The notes beneath the pieces were generated by a model. That model saw only the letters and a program-made list of their open reading frames with translations. It searched no databases and was not told where the DNA came from. Below, in pieces: positions 11,251 to 24,786 of a stretch of 64,000 nucleotides of DNA. Each line of letters begins with the position of its first letter. Within the stretch, counting starts at the first letter, position 1. The stretch is from positions 12,772,001 to 12,836,000 of the forward strand of contig JAMPIT010000174.1 in the NCBI GenBank assembly GCA_026261815.1, given 5' to 3'. The DNA comes from Monarcha castaneiventris obscurior. Lineage: Eukaryota; Chordata; Aves; Passeriformes; Monarchidae. Made by a program: the position numbers and the translations under genes.

Positions 11251-13298
11251 CTCTTCTTAAGTTTCTTCTTTAATATAAATTCTACATGATAGAAAATACA
11301 CATTTTTTGATTACTCATCTACCATCGTGAGAAACTGCTACTTTTGTGTGCAAAAATAAGACTAAATACAAGAACCATGAAACAGAGTTGAATATCATGC
11401 TAATTAGTTTTATAAAACTAATAAAAGACTCATGGAAGTCACTGGACTCTCCCCACTGAAGTCAGTAAGCTGTGAATGGTGTTCACAGGTAGCCAGTAGA
11501 AGGAACAAAGTCACTGCAGCTCAGTCCAGTGTCTTACTGAATCCTGAAACAGAACTTGCCTTTGAGAAGTGGGGAACAGCACAGCCATAACTGCTGCATG
11601 TGCTTTTCAAACATTTTATCCTAATTAATAGATGAGAATTCAGTTCTGAAATGCAAAAACTGACTGTAAATTAGGATTGGAAAAAATCTGGGTAAATAAA
11701 AAATAGCAGGAAAATAATAAAGCCTATTTTTCAAAATTTCAAATGACATTGGAATGATGAAATTGCTGGGTGGTTCCACAACTGGCTGAATGAGATTATC
11801 TCAGAGGTCATGTGTAGCTACCTTGAGGTTATAGTGGAATAGCTAATGAAGAAGCTAACAAATAAACAAAAAATGTCATGTCATTTAGAAAATAATCCTT
11901 CCTTTTTAAGCTCGTGTCCATTAATTTATAATTCAGGAAGTACCGACAGACGAATACAAACCTCTGAACCTTTCACATTTCAGAGTTCTGGACTGGGTAG
12001 AAAGAAGCTGAGCCCTGGAAACACAAAGATATGCTGGAAATGTGAGACAGTAACAGGAATTCTGGCTTCATGTACTAAAGTTAGGCTTTTATGCCTCTCT
12101 GATAAATAAGGGGCAAGGCTCCATCTCATACAGCCCAACACCCTGTGCTTACAAACTATATTAATATAATATTTTATGACATGAGTCATGTAACTTACAC
12201 AAGAGTGCATTACTAATGTTTGACCAAGTAAAAATGCAAAAAAAGCCCAGCTGCACTGGAAAACCTACCTAAAGTGATCTGCTTGGTGGAGCAGGAAAGT
12301 GGCCCTTGTCCACCTCTCTAACATCTCTTTTTGGAAGGACTGGCATCAAATGAGACATTTCACAGAAGGCATGACTAGGTCAAAACTACTTCAGTTTAGA
12401 GTAACTTTTCTGACCTACAGGAACACAGATTTATACATATTAACAATTATTTACATTCTGGTTTGATGTATGCTTGTATGATATTGAACTTTCTGGTATT
12501 CTGCATTTTCTACAGCTGTAGATTTTGGCAATAGTCTTCCAGTCACATATTCTGTCAGCAGTCATTATGGATGCCTAGGGAAGAATTTAAAGACAGGATG
12601 GAAATGGAGGGCTGCTTCTAAAAAGCATTCCTTTAAAACAATTGGTTAACCTCCAGGGCTTTCCTGTTGCAAACTTCTCGTGCAGGAGAAAATGTCTTCA
12701 AAATATTTGCCCTTAATTAATTTTCATTTAGGAATTTTTTATCTGGGTTTTGAACACATTTTCTTTCAAGGATATTTTACTGACTCTCTTTTGCCTAAGA
12801 ATAAAGGTTTCAGTCTTAGTCATTAAAGAGTGAATAATCCTGGACACTGTGTCTCTCTACATCTTTGGTCTCTCTGTAATGTTCAGTTTAATTTTTTCCC
12901 ATTAGATCCTTAGTTCTATTTTGGTTTAGACAAAATCTATATCTAATGCTTTCTCTTCTAACAGATAACTTAGTTCCTGAAAAATGTGAACCACTCTTCC
13001 CTGTACAACCCTTGTAGGGTCATCCTAAGCCTTTGCCTTTCCAAATTTCTGCTTGGTCATGTGGAGGTTAATTTCTAGTTCTTCACTATGATGAATGCTC
13101 TGGGCCTTCACTCTTCAGCAACCCCAGCTGCTGGTGAGTGCTGTTATCCTCTGAGGATGCCTGGATCCATCTGTGGAGCTCTTGTGGTCTACACCAGACA
13201 AAAGCCTGCAAACACAATCTTTTGACAACCTTTCCTTAGATGTCTTTTCATACACAGGCATAAGCACAGCTTCCTCAGGCAAGGGACTAGATTATTAT
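11251..13298. other. Non-genic DNA, nothing recognised
   Basis: No repeat family was recognised. The longest frame is 87 codons at 11846-12109 (+) and resembles no known protein. The segment at 13000-13210 is slightly GC-richer and non-repetitive, but it shows no coding pattern. Confidence 0.5.
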
Positions 13299-13342
13299 TA
13301 ATTTTTAAAATTAAAAAAATATATATTTTTTAAATTTAATTG
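13299..13342. repeat. AT-rich palindromic low-complexity segment
   Basis: A/T-only sequence centred on AAAAAAATATATATTTTTT, flanked by TTAAA-type arms, so it can form a hairpin or cruciform. Such segments arise readily in AT-rich DNA and there is no sign of a specific function. Confidence 0.7.
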
Positions 13343-14928
13343 CCTATTATTCATTAGACATCTGAAAATGCAAGGGTATGTCTATACTGGTAAGTCCACC
13401 TCGAGATGATCTAATGAGTCCTTGCTGCACTTGTTGATTAACTGCAATCTTTATCCTCAGTGAAAGATATCATTACACCAGCTCTGTATAAACCATACTG
13501 ACTAAAAATAGGTTTATTTTGCTATGGGTTTATTCTTACTATAAAGAAAATATTCCCTAACTTTTGATTATACAGCCTTTCATATTTTTAGGGGTGCCTA
13601 AGGTGTAATCTAGGAAATAATTGTTTATTTAATGAAGAAATAAACAGCAGCATTGTTAAAGTGAAGTTCTACCACAGATATTCACAGCTGAACCTAATCC
13701 TTCTACTACTTCCACCTGCCTAAAGAATAGCTTCACTCTGGCAGGAAAAGGACAAAACCAAGGTAACATTCATGTGAGCAAGGAACAAAGAAAACTTGAG
13801 CATTACACAAAGAGACTCATGTCTATATGTCAGGATTTTGTGTGCTTATCTTATGCAATATATGGGCATAAGTAGAAGATTATATATTTTATTGTAATAT
13901 TTTATAGCCTAAGGAGCCAATGAACACTTTGCCTGCTCTCTTCCTCTCCCCCCAAAATGTGTTCTATTATATGGAAAGCATAGTAAATATACAGATCCAT
14001 TATAGGATCCATGAATTTAGTACAAATTGAACAGACAGATTGCATTTATAGTACAGATGTTCTCTTTATTGGCTAGAAGTCCAATAAAAGCAGCATTTTG
14101 AATTTTAAAATATAAATGTGCAATTTTTGTTTTAACATATACAAAACCAGGTAACTGGGTGCACATGGAAATTAACTTTAAAAGCATTTCTATTTGCAAA
14201 ATCCCTATATACAGAGTACATGCCCAGAACTCTGGTTGTTTTCCATTTCAAATTGCCTATAAAATTGGAAGTATTTCCATAATTTTAAATTGCTCACATA
14301 ACATAGGAGGGATTGGAATTACAGTTGCTCCTCAAATTTGTTTTTATAAGCACCTGAATTTGGAACTGATTCAAATGGCATTTTAATATGTTCTGGGTCA
14401 GGCCATGCTGATTTAATTTATAAAATGAATTTATCAAGAAAAGGGGAAATTTAAAGAAGTGGAAAGTATAATAAAATACAAAGCTAAATGGCAGAAATGC
14501 ACTCACCAAATATAGCTGTGAAATAAGGCAACATTAAAGGGCAAAATGTGAGACTTTGTAGGCAGACTCATGCAAAGATTTTGAAAAAGCTGATGAAAGC
14601 ATGTGCCTTTCACTTCAGAAACACACAAAGCCATGTCAAGTGATCTTTTGAGTAGCTGGCAAGCTGAAAATCATTTTTGCTGAGCATGCAAGACATGAGC
14701 TGGTCAATAGTGCATACAAGTGTCAGTAAATCATAATTTGAGACATACCTTTTGGAGCTGATACAGACTCAGCATATTGCCAACATTTAATCATTGAGAG
14801 GACCATTGATGTCACTGCTTGATGTACTCAGGCATTGCACTTGCACGCAAAGAACCTGATGGATTTTTTTTCCAAAGTAATATTTGGGTATATGAAAGAT
14901 TCTGATTCTTTGGCTTCTCATAAATTTG
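13343..14928. other. Very AT-rich non-genic DNA
   Basis: Especially AT-rich from about 13840 to 14520, with many AATAAA- and TTTATA-like words that cannot be read as real poly-A signals or promoters without a transcript. Frames of 60-75 codons lie on both strands; none was recognised. Confidence 0.5.
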
Positions 14929-14944
14929 AAAAAAAAAAAAAAAA
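14929..14944 (+). repeat. Poly-A run (16 A)
   Basis: A homopolymer of 16 A. The sequence before it is not recognisable as a retrocopy and no flanking target-site duplication is evident, so it is called as low complexity only. Confidence 0.85.
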
Positions 14945-16200
14945 TTGAAGCATTCAACACTAATTCACGGGTGCATTTTATATAGATTATTATAATTCAT
15001 CGATCTTTAGAACACAGAAGTTGAAACTAGAAATCTGAGTCAGGATGCTCAGTTAAAAAAATCATATTATAACATGTGTGTTAGTCCTTCTTCCAAAAAA
15101 GTATAATTGCCTAGATTTTCAGCAATCTGATGTTCCAGTTTGAAAGCTGGACTCACCTGTGGGAAGTCTCATATTTTTCATAAACTCCTAAGGAAGATGC
15201 TTATGAAGTACACAAGGTGGAAAACTGCCAACCACTGAACTGTCAGCAGTGCTGGCTTCTAGCACCTGTAGGGACCTTGGATTTTTTCCAGCCAAGCCGA
15301 CCCCCTGTCCCATCAGTGAACTTGTTGAAACAAGGCTGTAAACCTTCAGGCTACCTGGATAAAAGTAAAATCACCAATGCTAAGGTGTTCTGGTTGTATA
15401 TTTATGGACTAACATAAAATTCACTTAAAAGCTCCATGAATGCTGAAAGCAACATGAAAAAAGTGAAATTATGATAATAATCTGCTGAATTTTCTATATT
15501 CCTACTCATTAGAAAAAAAAAATCCTAAGCCTTCTATGAAAGCAAAGCAGGTATTTCAAGCAATAAACCAGCACATTCAATCATAGAATAAGAAATTACC
15601 AAAGAAGGACAAAGAACTACTTGAAAAAGTAAAAAGCAGAAAGCAACCATCAAGCAAGACCCAAGAAGAATCCAAACTTTTAGAACAAAAGCCCCTTTCA
15701 GGTACATGGCTGCCTAGCAGAGGGTTTCCTGGAACCTTGGTCTCTGTTGAGAGAGATGCATGGAAGCAAACAAATCCAAAGAAATTATAGTAGCTCAGTC
15801 CTCAGGAGCTGCATTTAATGTAAATATGCCAAGGCTTAAAACATGTTTATCTATAGAAGTATTTGTCAAAAATGCCATCATTATACCTTGTGTTGTGAGA
15901 CAGAAGTAAAGGACTCTCCTCCAACACACAAAAAAATACAGTGATTTTATCATACAAGGCCATCACTCACTTATGCAGGTATGGACATACCTGAACACAG
16001 ATGAGCACGTGCCACTCATTTCAGATTACATCTCAAAATGCTTGTTCTTAGTAGACACAATCTAAAGTAAATAATATTCACAAATTTTTTTGGAATACTT
16101 CTTGAAAAATGAAGCCAGTGTGAAGGATTTTCTAAAATAACTGCTCCTTTTTAAATAATATTAATAACTTTGTAGAAATGTTTGGGCTTTTTCGAGATGG
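14945..16200. other. Non-genic DNA, nothing recognised
   Basis: Unique AT-rich sequence. An AATCATAGAAT word near 15579 resembles a CR1 tail octamer, but the flanking sequence does not continue as CR1. No gene was recognised. Confidence 0.5.
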
Positions 16201-16214
16201 TTTTTTTTTTTTTT
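16201..16214. repeat. Poly-T run (14 T)
   Basis: A homopolymer run followed by GTTTTGCTTTGGGG. No retrocopy was recognised next to it. Confidence 0.8.
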
Positions 16215-19200
16215 GTTTTGCTTTGGGGTCTCTTTGCAATTTTATTAAGAAAAAATTTAAGGACAAAAGTCTGAAAATGTTTTTTGTAAAGATGGGAAGT
16301 GTACATCAAGGGACTAATGTGGCTGGGCAGTCTCCCTTAGAGAACAAATGAATGAACAAGCTTTGCTGGTGATTGCTGCCTTGCAAAGGTTTTACTGCAC
16401 TTCCACACACTTGGGGTCAAATCCCCCTAAGCATCCTGATCATGGCAGACTGAAGTTCAAGGAATTCAACCTCTGTTGATGCACCAGAGGAAGCAAATCA
16501 GCTTCCAGAGGTGCTCAATGCGCTGTGTTCTCTGAGGAAGACAGCACGCAGCTGATCTGAGTGTCTGCTGCAAGCTCATTGATTTATAACTATTCTGGTT
16601 TCTCCATGAACCATTTCAAGGAAAAGAAAAACTGAGGCGGAAAATTGGAAGAAGAGAGAGGTAAAACTATTGCTTTTGGACACAGCCTCACTGGTGACAC
16701 AGTATGTTCTGTTGGGAGAAAACTGCGGGAGATTGCTCTGCTTCCCTTCAAACATTCTGAATATATTCTAAATATAAAAACAGATTTCGCTTTTAACATA
16801 TTCTTCTCCCCTGGTAAAATAAATGTTGTTTGATTTGGCACGTTGGTCAACTTGTAAATGCCTCTGTCCTGTTTAGATATTAGCAGACATCTTATGTTTG
16901 AATAAAAGGGCTTAAAAAACAAAAGAGAAAGGGAAAGAAGTAGAAGGAGAAAGTAAAGAAATAAGTAACATAAAAGAAAAAGTCAAGTGTTATGCCTTCA
17001 TTACTGATTGTCAGTAATACAAGAAACAGTTTTCTACATTTATATGCCCAAATTAATACATTTTTAAGTATTGAACGCATTACAAACCAATGTTTGTGTG
17101 TCAATATACACATACATGTTTATACATAAAAATAGTGGCTGATGTATGTTTATGTAAATACAGATCCAAAATACCTATATTTTGCAGTCTGCCTCTAAGC
17201 AAATCTATTTCACCTCTATCCATTTTGTGTCACTTTGTCAGAATCATCCCATGCTGGTTCTTCAATAAATGTATCTGGAAACTGGAAATATTTTGGCATT
17301 TCAGATTCTAACATTGATGGGATTTGTATAAGCCCACCATGTTTCACCTCACCTGTCCAACACAAATGCCCGGGATTTTGGGGTAATTTATGCCTCCCTG
17401 CATTTTGTATGTGTGAGCAATTCCCTGAAATAAGTCATGGTCAGTATGAGCAGATGATTTCTACTGCATGGATTTAAGCATGTAAGACTGTGACAGCAAG
17501 GTCCTGAGATAGGATGTGACATTTTCTAATTTTTTAAATTATTTGTATTTTTATCAAAGTTGGAGGGAAAGTGTGATGCACTTTCATTCTGAACTGCTAC
17601 ATAATTTAAAATTACATTTGAAAATCTATTTAGGAGAGAGGAATTGAGAAAAAAAATAAAAACAACCTTCTTAATATATGCAGTTGTAATATAAACAAAA
17701 AAAACAGAACAAAACCTGGATGGAATTTTCTGGAAGGCACTATGTATTACAGGATTGGTAGAGCGAAACATTCAGAAAAGACATTTCAATCCTGCAAACT
17801 ATTATTCTAATACTTAACTTCACTCATTTAAGTATTCACTGAGTGGGCAGTACTACTCAATTCTAGCAGGGTGTTCAGACTGCTTGTTCTAAAAACGTGA
17901 GTCTCCAAAATTTAGAAGAAAAAATAAAATGCAGGTATCAGCTACCCCAAAGACTCCTTTTACCTTCCCATAAAGTCTGAAGTTGCATGAGGGTGTCCTG
18001 TCACCACCACCAAGGGATGGAAATTCACTTCTTATCTGCTCAGAGCCGGAGTTTGAGGCAAAACTGAGAACACAAAGCAAAAGCCATAGAGAGAGGAGCA
18101 ATTGATTTCACCACTGTTTGACTTAATGTAGGTTTTTTTGAGATGTTGAAGTAAAATAACAGACTAATTGTTAGCTACAGTCACTCATAAGCTGAAGTCG
18201 ATTGACTGCCAAAGGCTCTGTTGGGTGCGGAGTTCAAACAGGTTCAACTGATATTAGAGCAGTTTTGAGGCATGAAAGAATTTAACAGTAAAGAGGGATT
18301 GTGTGAGCTTTGGGGGACTCAAAACCCAAGCACATTTATATTTTTGCTGGGGAAGGAAAAATAGTTCACTGTAGTTTAGGTCAGCCTCTTTTTTATATCA
18401 TTTTTAAACCTTTATTTTTACAATTTCATGATTTATTTTTCCAGGTGTTTTCAAAATTCCAGCTTTAAATACAGGAGCTATAAGAACCAATAGCATCTTT
18501 TGAAAGAACACTTTGGCATAGGGTCTTGATGCTTTTTATGTTCTGTTAGCTACAGGGAAAAAAGTGAAAAATATTAATTTCTCTGTGGTTTTTCCATGAT
18601 GGTTCCCCAAAATTTTGGTTATTATAAGTCTATGAGACTCATACAGAGGTCACGTGTCTCTAATTTAAAGATAAACTGAAATCAGGACCCTAAAACCAGA
18701 CAGCTTTTGCCCTTTTCTACACCTCTGTCTGTGACAGAAAAGTATCCTACCATAGTCCATAGTATCTTGTTGGCCAGTTCAAAAATCCTAAGCTATGACT
18801 GGGAGAAATTTCCCAGGGGATTTCTTGATATTTAGAGTGCACCTTCATAAGAGAATTTTCCCCATCAAAAAGGCATGATAAAACTTTGATTTGACAAAGC
18901 CCATCCTCCTTGCCTATGGAGGGATGTGCATTGATATTGCAGGGCTTGACGGAAAACCTGTGGAGTTTTACAACTTGAATTGTCATGGATTGGTGGATTG
19001 AAACAATGGCTGTGAAGACAGGAGCTGACTCCCCCTTTTTCCTGGATCTTGTGAGAGCAGGATAATCAGTAACATCTGATTATCTTGGAAGACATTAGCT
19101 TTTTACCCCTTTTTTTGGGTTTTATTTTGGGACAGTGTGTCCCTGCTTTTTTTTCTTCACTCAAGAAAACACAAACAACAAAAACTAACAGAAATTTAAG

Positions 19201-22200
19201 GAAAAACCCACTGCCTATGCACCATTTTTCTTTAGAGTTTACACATTCACTATTTTTTCCTTAGGTCCTTTAAAAATACTTGCTATCAGTATCTGCTCTT
19301 GCTCAGATTCTTATAAAACTGTATATATTTGGGAAGATGTTTCCATTGACCAGGAGGCATTTAATGAAGTACTACATGAACTAAGCTTGAAAAGAGAATG
19401 TTGCCTGCTCTCTTAAACTTTGGGAAACATGATACAGGCACTCTGCTTCCCTTTGACACGCTTGATTCAATTTCAAGTCACTACAAACGAGATTCTTACA
19501 TGCCAAAAATGTACAGGACATCAGTATTATCCCAGGACATTCAGCCAGTTGACTACAGTTCATGGATCAGTATAAGCAAGCATACAAACATGTTTTTCAA
19601 ATTTCTGTTAAACACATGCTGTCAGTAATTTAGACCTGGAGGTGCATAACATTTCTATTTAGTGATCTCTGGGTAATTATCTGCTCTGAGTTTCCCATGT
19701 TTGTTTTACTCAGACCTTTTGTCCTAACAATGCAACAATGTTCCAATTAGAAAAAAATTACACCATAGAAAATTATACATAAACAATTCTTTCTATTCTA
19801 AAATTCATGAGAGTCACGGATTAATAGATTACAGTGTGAAACTATTTTAGATATGTATTTGACACACTAGATGGAAGATAAAATGACATTATTTTTAAAA
19901 ATACTGACCTGGAACAAACCATATTTAACTGACAGATTGGTGATTGATTTTTTAACTAATGTGTCAAAATGAAATCAGGAAAAACAAAGGTAAATATTGC
20001 TTTCTTACTTGGATCTTTTCAAGTCTATATGTAGTTACAATTCCAGCACAGTCTAACCCTATAGAGCAAGAGGTACCTATTTTTTTGTTACTTTGCAAAA
20101 TGTTTTTTCCACTAAATAACATTTTGGTCTAGACAAAGTGTTTCCTTCAGTTTTATGCATGGCTAAATGAAATATCTGAAAGCTGAGCACATGTGCTTGT
20201 AAGATTCTTGAAATTGCTTAAGGAGCAAGATTCAGACTGTACAAATTCACTGCAAGTTACCCAAAAATTACAGTTAATTTTTCTCAGGCAGGTGCCCAAA
20301 CCTCTCAGCAGGGCCCATGTCCTCTTTTACCATTTTGCTGAAGCCAAAGCACTGCAGCCACTGCCACAGACAAAAGGATCCTAGGGCCAGAGGGATCATG
20401 GGCCTCTTCCACCATTTAATTTCTACATCTCTTGGCTAGGAGGAACAGGTCCACATTCCTGATGCTGATACCAGTTTTCCACCCAAGAGCATGTTGTCAC
20501 TGTCTCAAAAAACCCCCAAAACCTAAGTATCAAGACAAGGAGGAACAGACTCCAGGCCTGCCCCCTCTTTGGTGCATCCTTTGGTGCATCCTGTTTTTCT
20601 CTTTGATCAAAATAAATTCAGGATTGAAGCATTTTCACTGAACATTCTTATTTTGGTGGAAGAGTGTTTTTTGATGGAAAGCTGCTCCATGGGAGGGTTT
20701 TCTCCCTGCCATCTGTAGTGAAGAGCAAGTTGCTATATCAACAGGGAGATAAAATCCGGAGCAGAATGGAGACGTCCTGACAGACTTCAGGGCCCTGATG
20801 TTACGATATTGTTGTAACCTTTTCCTGTGTGTAAGCATTTCTGAATTTAGAGCACTTTGGGGAATTCCCAGTGGCAGAAATTCAGGGCTAAGATCCTGTC
20901 TTACAGATGCTAAGTAATGACTTGTAAAGGTAATGTGAAATAAGAAAAGGAGAGAAAGAGTTAAAATGCACACATTGTAAGCTCAGCTTTGAGCCTCTTT
21001 GTATTCTGTTAAAGTTAAAAAATAAGCAAACAATTGCAGAGAACAGCTGATGGGTAATCAAGTTCTAAAGCCTAATCGGCTCTGCAGTCTGTTCCTAGAA
21101 ATACATTTGGATACACATCTCACTCCTCAGTCTGGGCACAGACACTGGTGAGAGGCATGTGGATAAAATTAAGGAACTTAGAAAATGAGAAGGGAACAGC
21201 TCCTTTGCAATAGTAGGTACACTGGGATGTATAGAATACTTTTTTATGAAGGAGGCTAAAAAACTTTACTTTTTTATCAACTGGGGCATGAAATAATTAA
21301 AAAAGCGTAAAGCAGTTAAGGGTACAATTGCTATTGACTTCAAGGAAGGCCGAATACTTCTTTCCTTAGATTCTTGGAAAATACTGGGCTTTATTTCCAA
21401 TCGTTCTATTGCCACGCAATTAATTTAAAGCATGGAGAGCAGCCAGTGAGAAATCAGTCATGTCACCTATAAGGAGTAATGGAAGGTAATTCTGAACATT
21501 TATTCCAAAGACAATGTGAACCCAGCAAAAGATAATAATGATCATATCCTGATAAAGAAGAGAGAATTTCAATCCAATAGAAATAATTTCTGATGGAATA
21601 TTTTACAAGATATATGCAAACGATGTTTGAAATCCCAAAGCTGTGGAAAACAATGGCAGCAATCCCACTGTCTTTAGCAAGCTGACAATTTCAGTCAAGA
21701 TCTGTAACATGGGGTCCAAGTTAATGAGAAACCTTAACTCTTGTGATCACAGGCCAGTTTTTGAGTGATTTAATTATTTGCTAAACCTGAACTTCTTCAA
21801 TCTTGTCTTCAAATATATAACTTACAATATATATTTCAAGAATATGTGTCAGGCAGATGGACAGATGACATTTTCAGTATAAAGCAATGAATCAGAACTC
21901 AGAGTCAACTGAGCTGAAACTTTTTCATTGAGGATGAAGAAAATGAGTATCAGCTATATGTTTGTATTTCTAAATTTACTACATTTGGCTCAGAGGGAGG
22001 GTTTTTATGAGTTTCACAGCCTATCCAAACCCAGAAAAGACAGAAAATCTCTCCAAGAAGTTTTTCTAAATGTCACAACATTTTCCACACAATTCCAGGA
22101 GAGCAGAGTAATTTGATCTTTTAAAAATTACTGGAATTCCTATAGGAAAAAATTCTGTCCATATTTTCTGCTGCTCTCAGTTAACTTATCTGCATTGATT

Positions 22201-23449
22201 TTGCTGACAATTTACCTCTTGGCACCAGGTCTTTCACAAATTCTTTTTAAAAATTCCTTTAATTTGCACAGGATTTGCCTTTTCCTTATAGGCTTATGAA
22301 CACAAGAATCCTGAAGCATATTCCAGTAAGATTATATTTCTTGTTTAAAACATACAGATCAGTTCATGATGCAAATTCCCTGTGAAACTTCCAATTTAAA
22401 AAGAAAAATTTTAAATAAAATTATCATCTGGCTATCTACAGTGTATTTGTTTCTATTTTTATGGCTCAGATAAAGATGTCTTATTAAAACAATTCTGGCT
22501 TCAATAACTAATCAGAACAGCTTTGTGGTTTGAATAATCTTCCATTTAGTGGGTGTTGCTTTATCAGTTAATGGAAGAACATGAAATAGCCAACAAGCAA
22601 TCACTGAGATAATGGTTGTGTTGACAGTGACTGTACGGATTTACTTCTGCAGAAAATAAAGGGAAATATGAAAGAGATTTATGAGTCTCACCTTGGTCTG
22701 AAACAAAAAAGCCTTAGGCACAGCACAGCAAAAACCACCATGGTTTAGAGCAACTTCATATGGGAACACCCACAGCAGAGGACAGCAACACAATTCAGAC
22801 TTCTGCTGATACCTTTCATATTAGTATTAGTTCACCAACAGGAATTCCTAGGTGAGAATGATATTTCTTAACTGGAAGTTTACACTCTTAATATGTGCAA
22901 CATGCTTTTCTCACCAGGTTTTGGACTGCCATGGTAGTTGTGGTTTAGTTCAAATCTTTACTTATGGCTATGCTTTGATTTTGCAAGTTTGTTGTTGTGG
23001 GTTATTTTTAGGAATTTTTTCCCCATTACTGATTTTCTATCACAGTTTTATTTATTTTTCCAAAAGCTTTCAAAGCTGCAGTTGTTGGAGGCTTATGGGT
23101 GTGGTTACATAGAATCCCAAGGACCATGAATTTTGTATCATCCTAAAGATGCCTGAACTACAGGCTCTCTTTGTATGAGATGAGTTCATGATCCAAGACA
23201 TGAGGCTAATTTAATTAGGTATAAATTACAGAAGATAAAGTTCCTGTTTGCATCCTCTTACACTACAGCTTGTATAAGCAGGGTTTCTACTTCTCATTAT
23301 TCATAAGAAGCTCCATGAGAAAAATGAAACTAGTAGTGAAATGTGACCTCTAAGGAGGGAATTGACTTATTAAATCTTAAGAAAATAAGTCTAAAAATAT
23401 GTAATGGGATTATGTACTGACTGTACTTTGACATATTCAACACTTAAGT
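16215..23449. other. Non-genic DNA, about 7.2 kb without a recognised repeat family
   Basis: A purine-rich tract lies at about 16918-16982. A perfect 12-bp tandem duplication of TTTGGTGCATCC lies at 20568-20579 and 20580-20591. The longest frames are 110 codons (-, 16590-16922) and 112 codons (-, 20635-20973). The second begins with a hydrophobic stretch but has no recognised family. No CR1, LTR, SINE or RNA gene was found. The lack of CR1 over 7 kb is not remarkable in itself. Confidence 0.5.
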
Positions 23450-23556
23450 GGTCAAGGTCCTGAGCACCTGCTTTAACTAAACCTTTCTTGAGAAAGAAGT
23501 TGGATCAGATAACTCTAGGGGTTCCTTCTGGCCTAACATAACTCTACGATTCAGAT
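23450..23556 (+). mobile_element. CR1 LINE 3' relic (old)
   Basis: The sequence reads as a degraded CR1 3' untranslated end in sense orientation. GGTCCTGAGCACCTGCT near 23456 and GAAGTTGGATCAGATAACTC near 23496 match the positions of the common avian CR1 words (GTTGGACTAGATGATCTC type). A remnant of the terminal octamer, CTACGATTC, lies near 23544. About 100 bp survive. It is more diverged than the other copies, so the call rests on word order rather than close identity. Confidence 0.72.
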
Positions 23557-24567
23557 TAATCTCTATATTCTATTATTAGAGGAGTTAATTTCCTATACCA
23601 CAAACAAGAATTTGCATGTGTCTTTTTTTTTTTGTAATCTAGAATATATTTTGGAATAGTTAAATTTTTTAGACTTACTTGGTTATATGGAGATGAATGC
23701 TCAATTTTGCTTCTGTTCAGACTTTTTTTTTTTCAAAAAACAGTTTTGATGATTAAAAATGCTGGGTTCCAGTTTTCTGTAAGCAAATACAGGGTCCAGG
23801 ACATAATTTCTTTTTTGCAGTAGTGCTTTAAAGCAAGTTTCTGGAAAAAAAGGTGTTTTATAACTGCTGGAAAATTTACAGTAACACAATTCAGGTTTGT
23901 GATAAGCATTACTTGCTCATTAAAAAGAGTCAAGGTTAAATCCTTCAGGAAATGCTGTGGAGCTGTATATTTTTTAAATATCCCTTAAAAAAAACCCCAC
24001 AGTAATGTTCTATGTTTCACAAAATATTTATTGCATGCCATTAGCTGAAAACAACACCATCAAAGCTGTGGGAAAGAGGTATATGAGAGTACCAAGAGTG
24101 ATATGAAATTATCTCGCTTGCAAGGTTTCCATTTCCAAATCCACCATAACATAACAAAACTAAGAGTGCAAATCCATCAACTGTGAATAAGTGGTTCAAA
24201 ATCATGCTTTTTCGCTCTGGAGTTAAGCTAGGTAAAGAGCAGGAGTAAAAGGATATTAATAACTCCAGTTGCTTACAATTCTTGTTAAACACATCTATGG
24301 ATTATCATTTATATACATTTATATACACAACCAAGTGTTTCCTTCAGGCTTTTATCACTTCAGATTGGAAAATATGTGAAAATGTTTCATGAGACTAAAA
24401 ATTAAAACCAAGTTAAATATCTTAAACATTACTATTACTATGGAACTCTCATAAGTGGCATTAATTACTGAAAGGATTAGAAATGTAGAAAACGACATTT
24501 TTCAAGCTGTGAGCAGGAGTGTCTGCTCTTCAGAAAATACCATTTTTCATGACATACATTACTTTAA
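23557..24567. other. Non-genic DNA between two CR1 relics
   Basis: It contains T-rich runs near 23622-23634 and 23723-23733 and two adjacent near-repeats of ATTTATATAC at about 24307-24327. Nothing else was recognised. Confidence 0.5.
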
Positions 24568-24786
24568 GATTGGGTTGGAAGGGACCAAGTTCATCTAGTT
24601 GCAAGCACCCTACCATGGGCAGGGCCATCTCAACCTAGACCAGGTTTCTCAAAGCCCCATTGTACCCACCTTGAGCACTTTCAGAGATGGGACATAAACA
24701 GCTTGCCTGGACAGCCTGCTCCAGTGCCTCACCACCCTAATACCCAATCTGAACCTACTCTCTTTCAGTTTAAAGCCATTACTCAA
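24568..24786 (-). mobile_element. CR1 LINE, 3' end fragment
   Basis: Antisense CR1: GGTTGGAAGGGACCAAGTTCA near 24572 corresponds to the antisense of the usual CR1 3' word. The later parts (CCTGGACAGCCTGCTCCAGTG near 24706 and CAGTTTAAAGCCATTAC near 24766) match the end of CR1 ORF2. The terminal octamers are lost. The part that normally encodes the end of ORF2 appears shortened between CACCACCCTAATACCC and CAATCTGAACC. The copy is dead and 5'-truncated. Confidence 0.88.

Noticed and set aside
10790..11318. Two minus-strand frames with reverse-transcriptase-like residues
   Set aside because: They are fragments of one dead CR1 element, broken by stops and a deletion, so they are annotated as a mobile element and not as CDS.
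11420..11480. GGAAGTCACTGGACTC ... CTGAAGTCAGT words resembling another ancient palindromic repeat
   Set aside because: Only short partial matches; the arms do not pair well enough to call.
15570..15600. AATCATAGAAT word resembling a CR1 tail octamer
   Set aside because: The sequence on neither side continues as CR1, so a single word is not enough.
20635..20973. 112-codon minus-strand frame with a hydrophobic N-terminus resembling a signal peptide
   Set aside because: The hydrophobic start comes from T-rich antisense of an A/G-rich stretch. There is no family similarity, and the length is within chance for AT-rich DNA.
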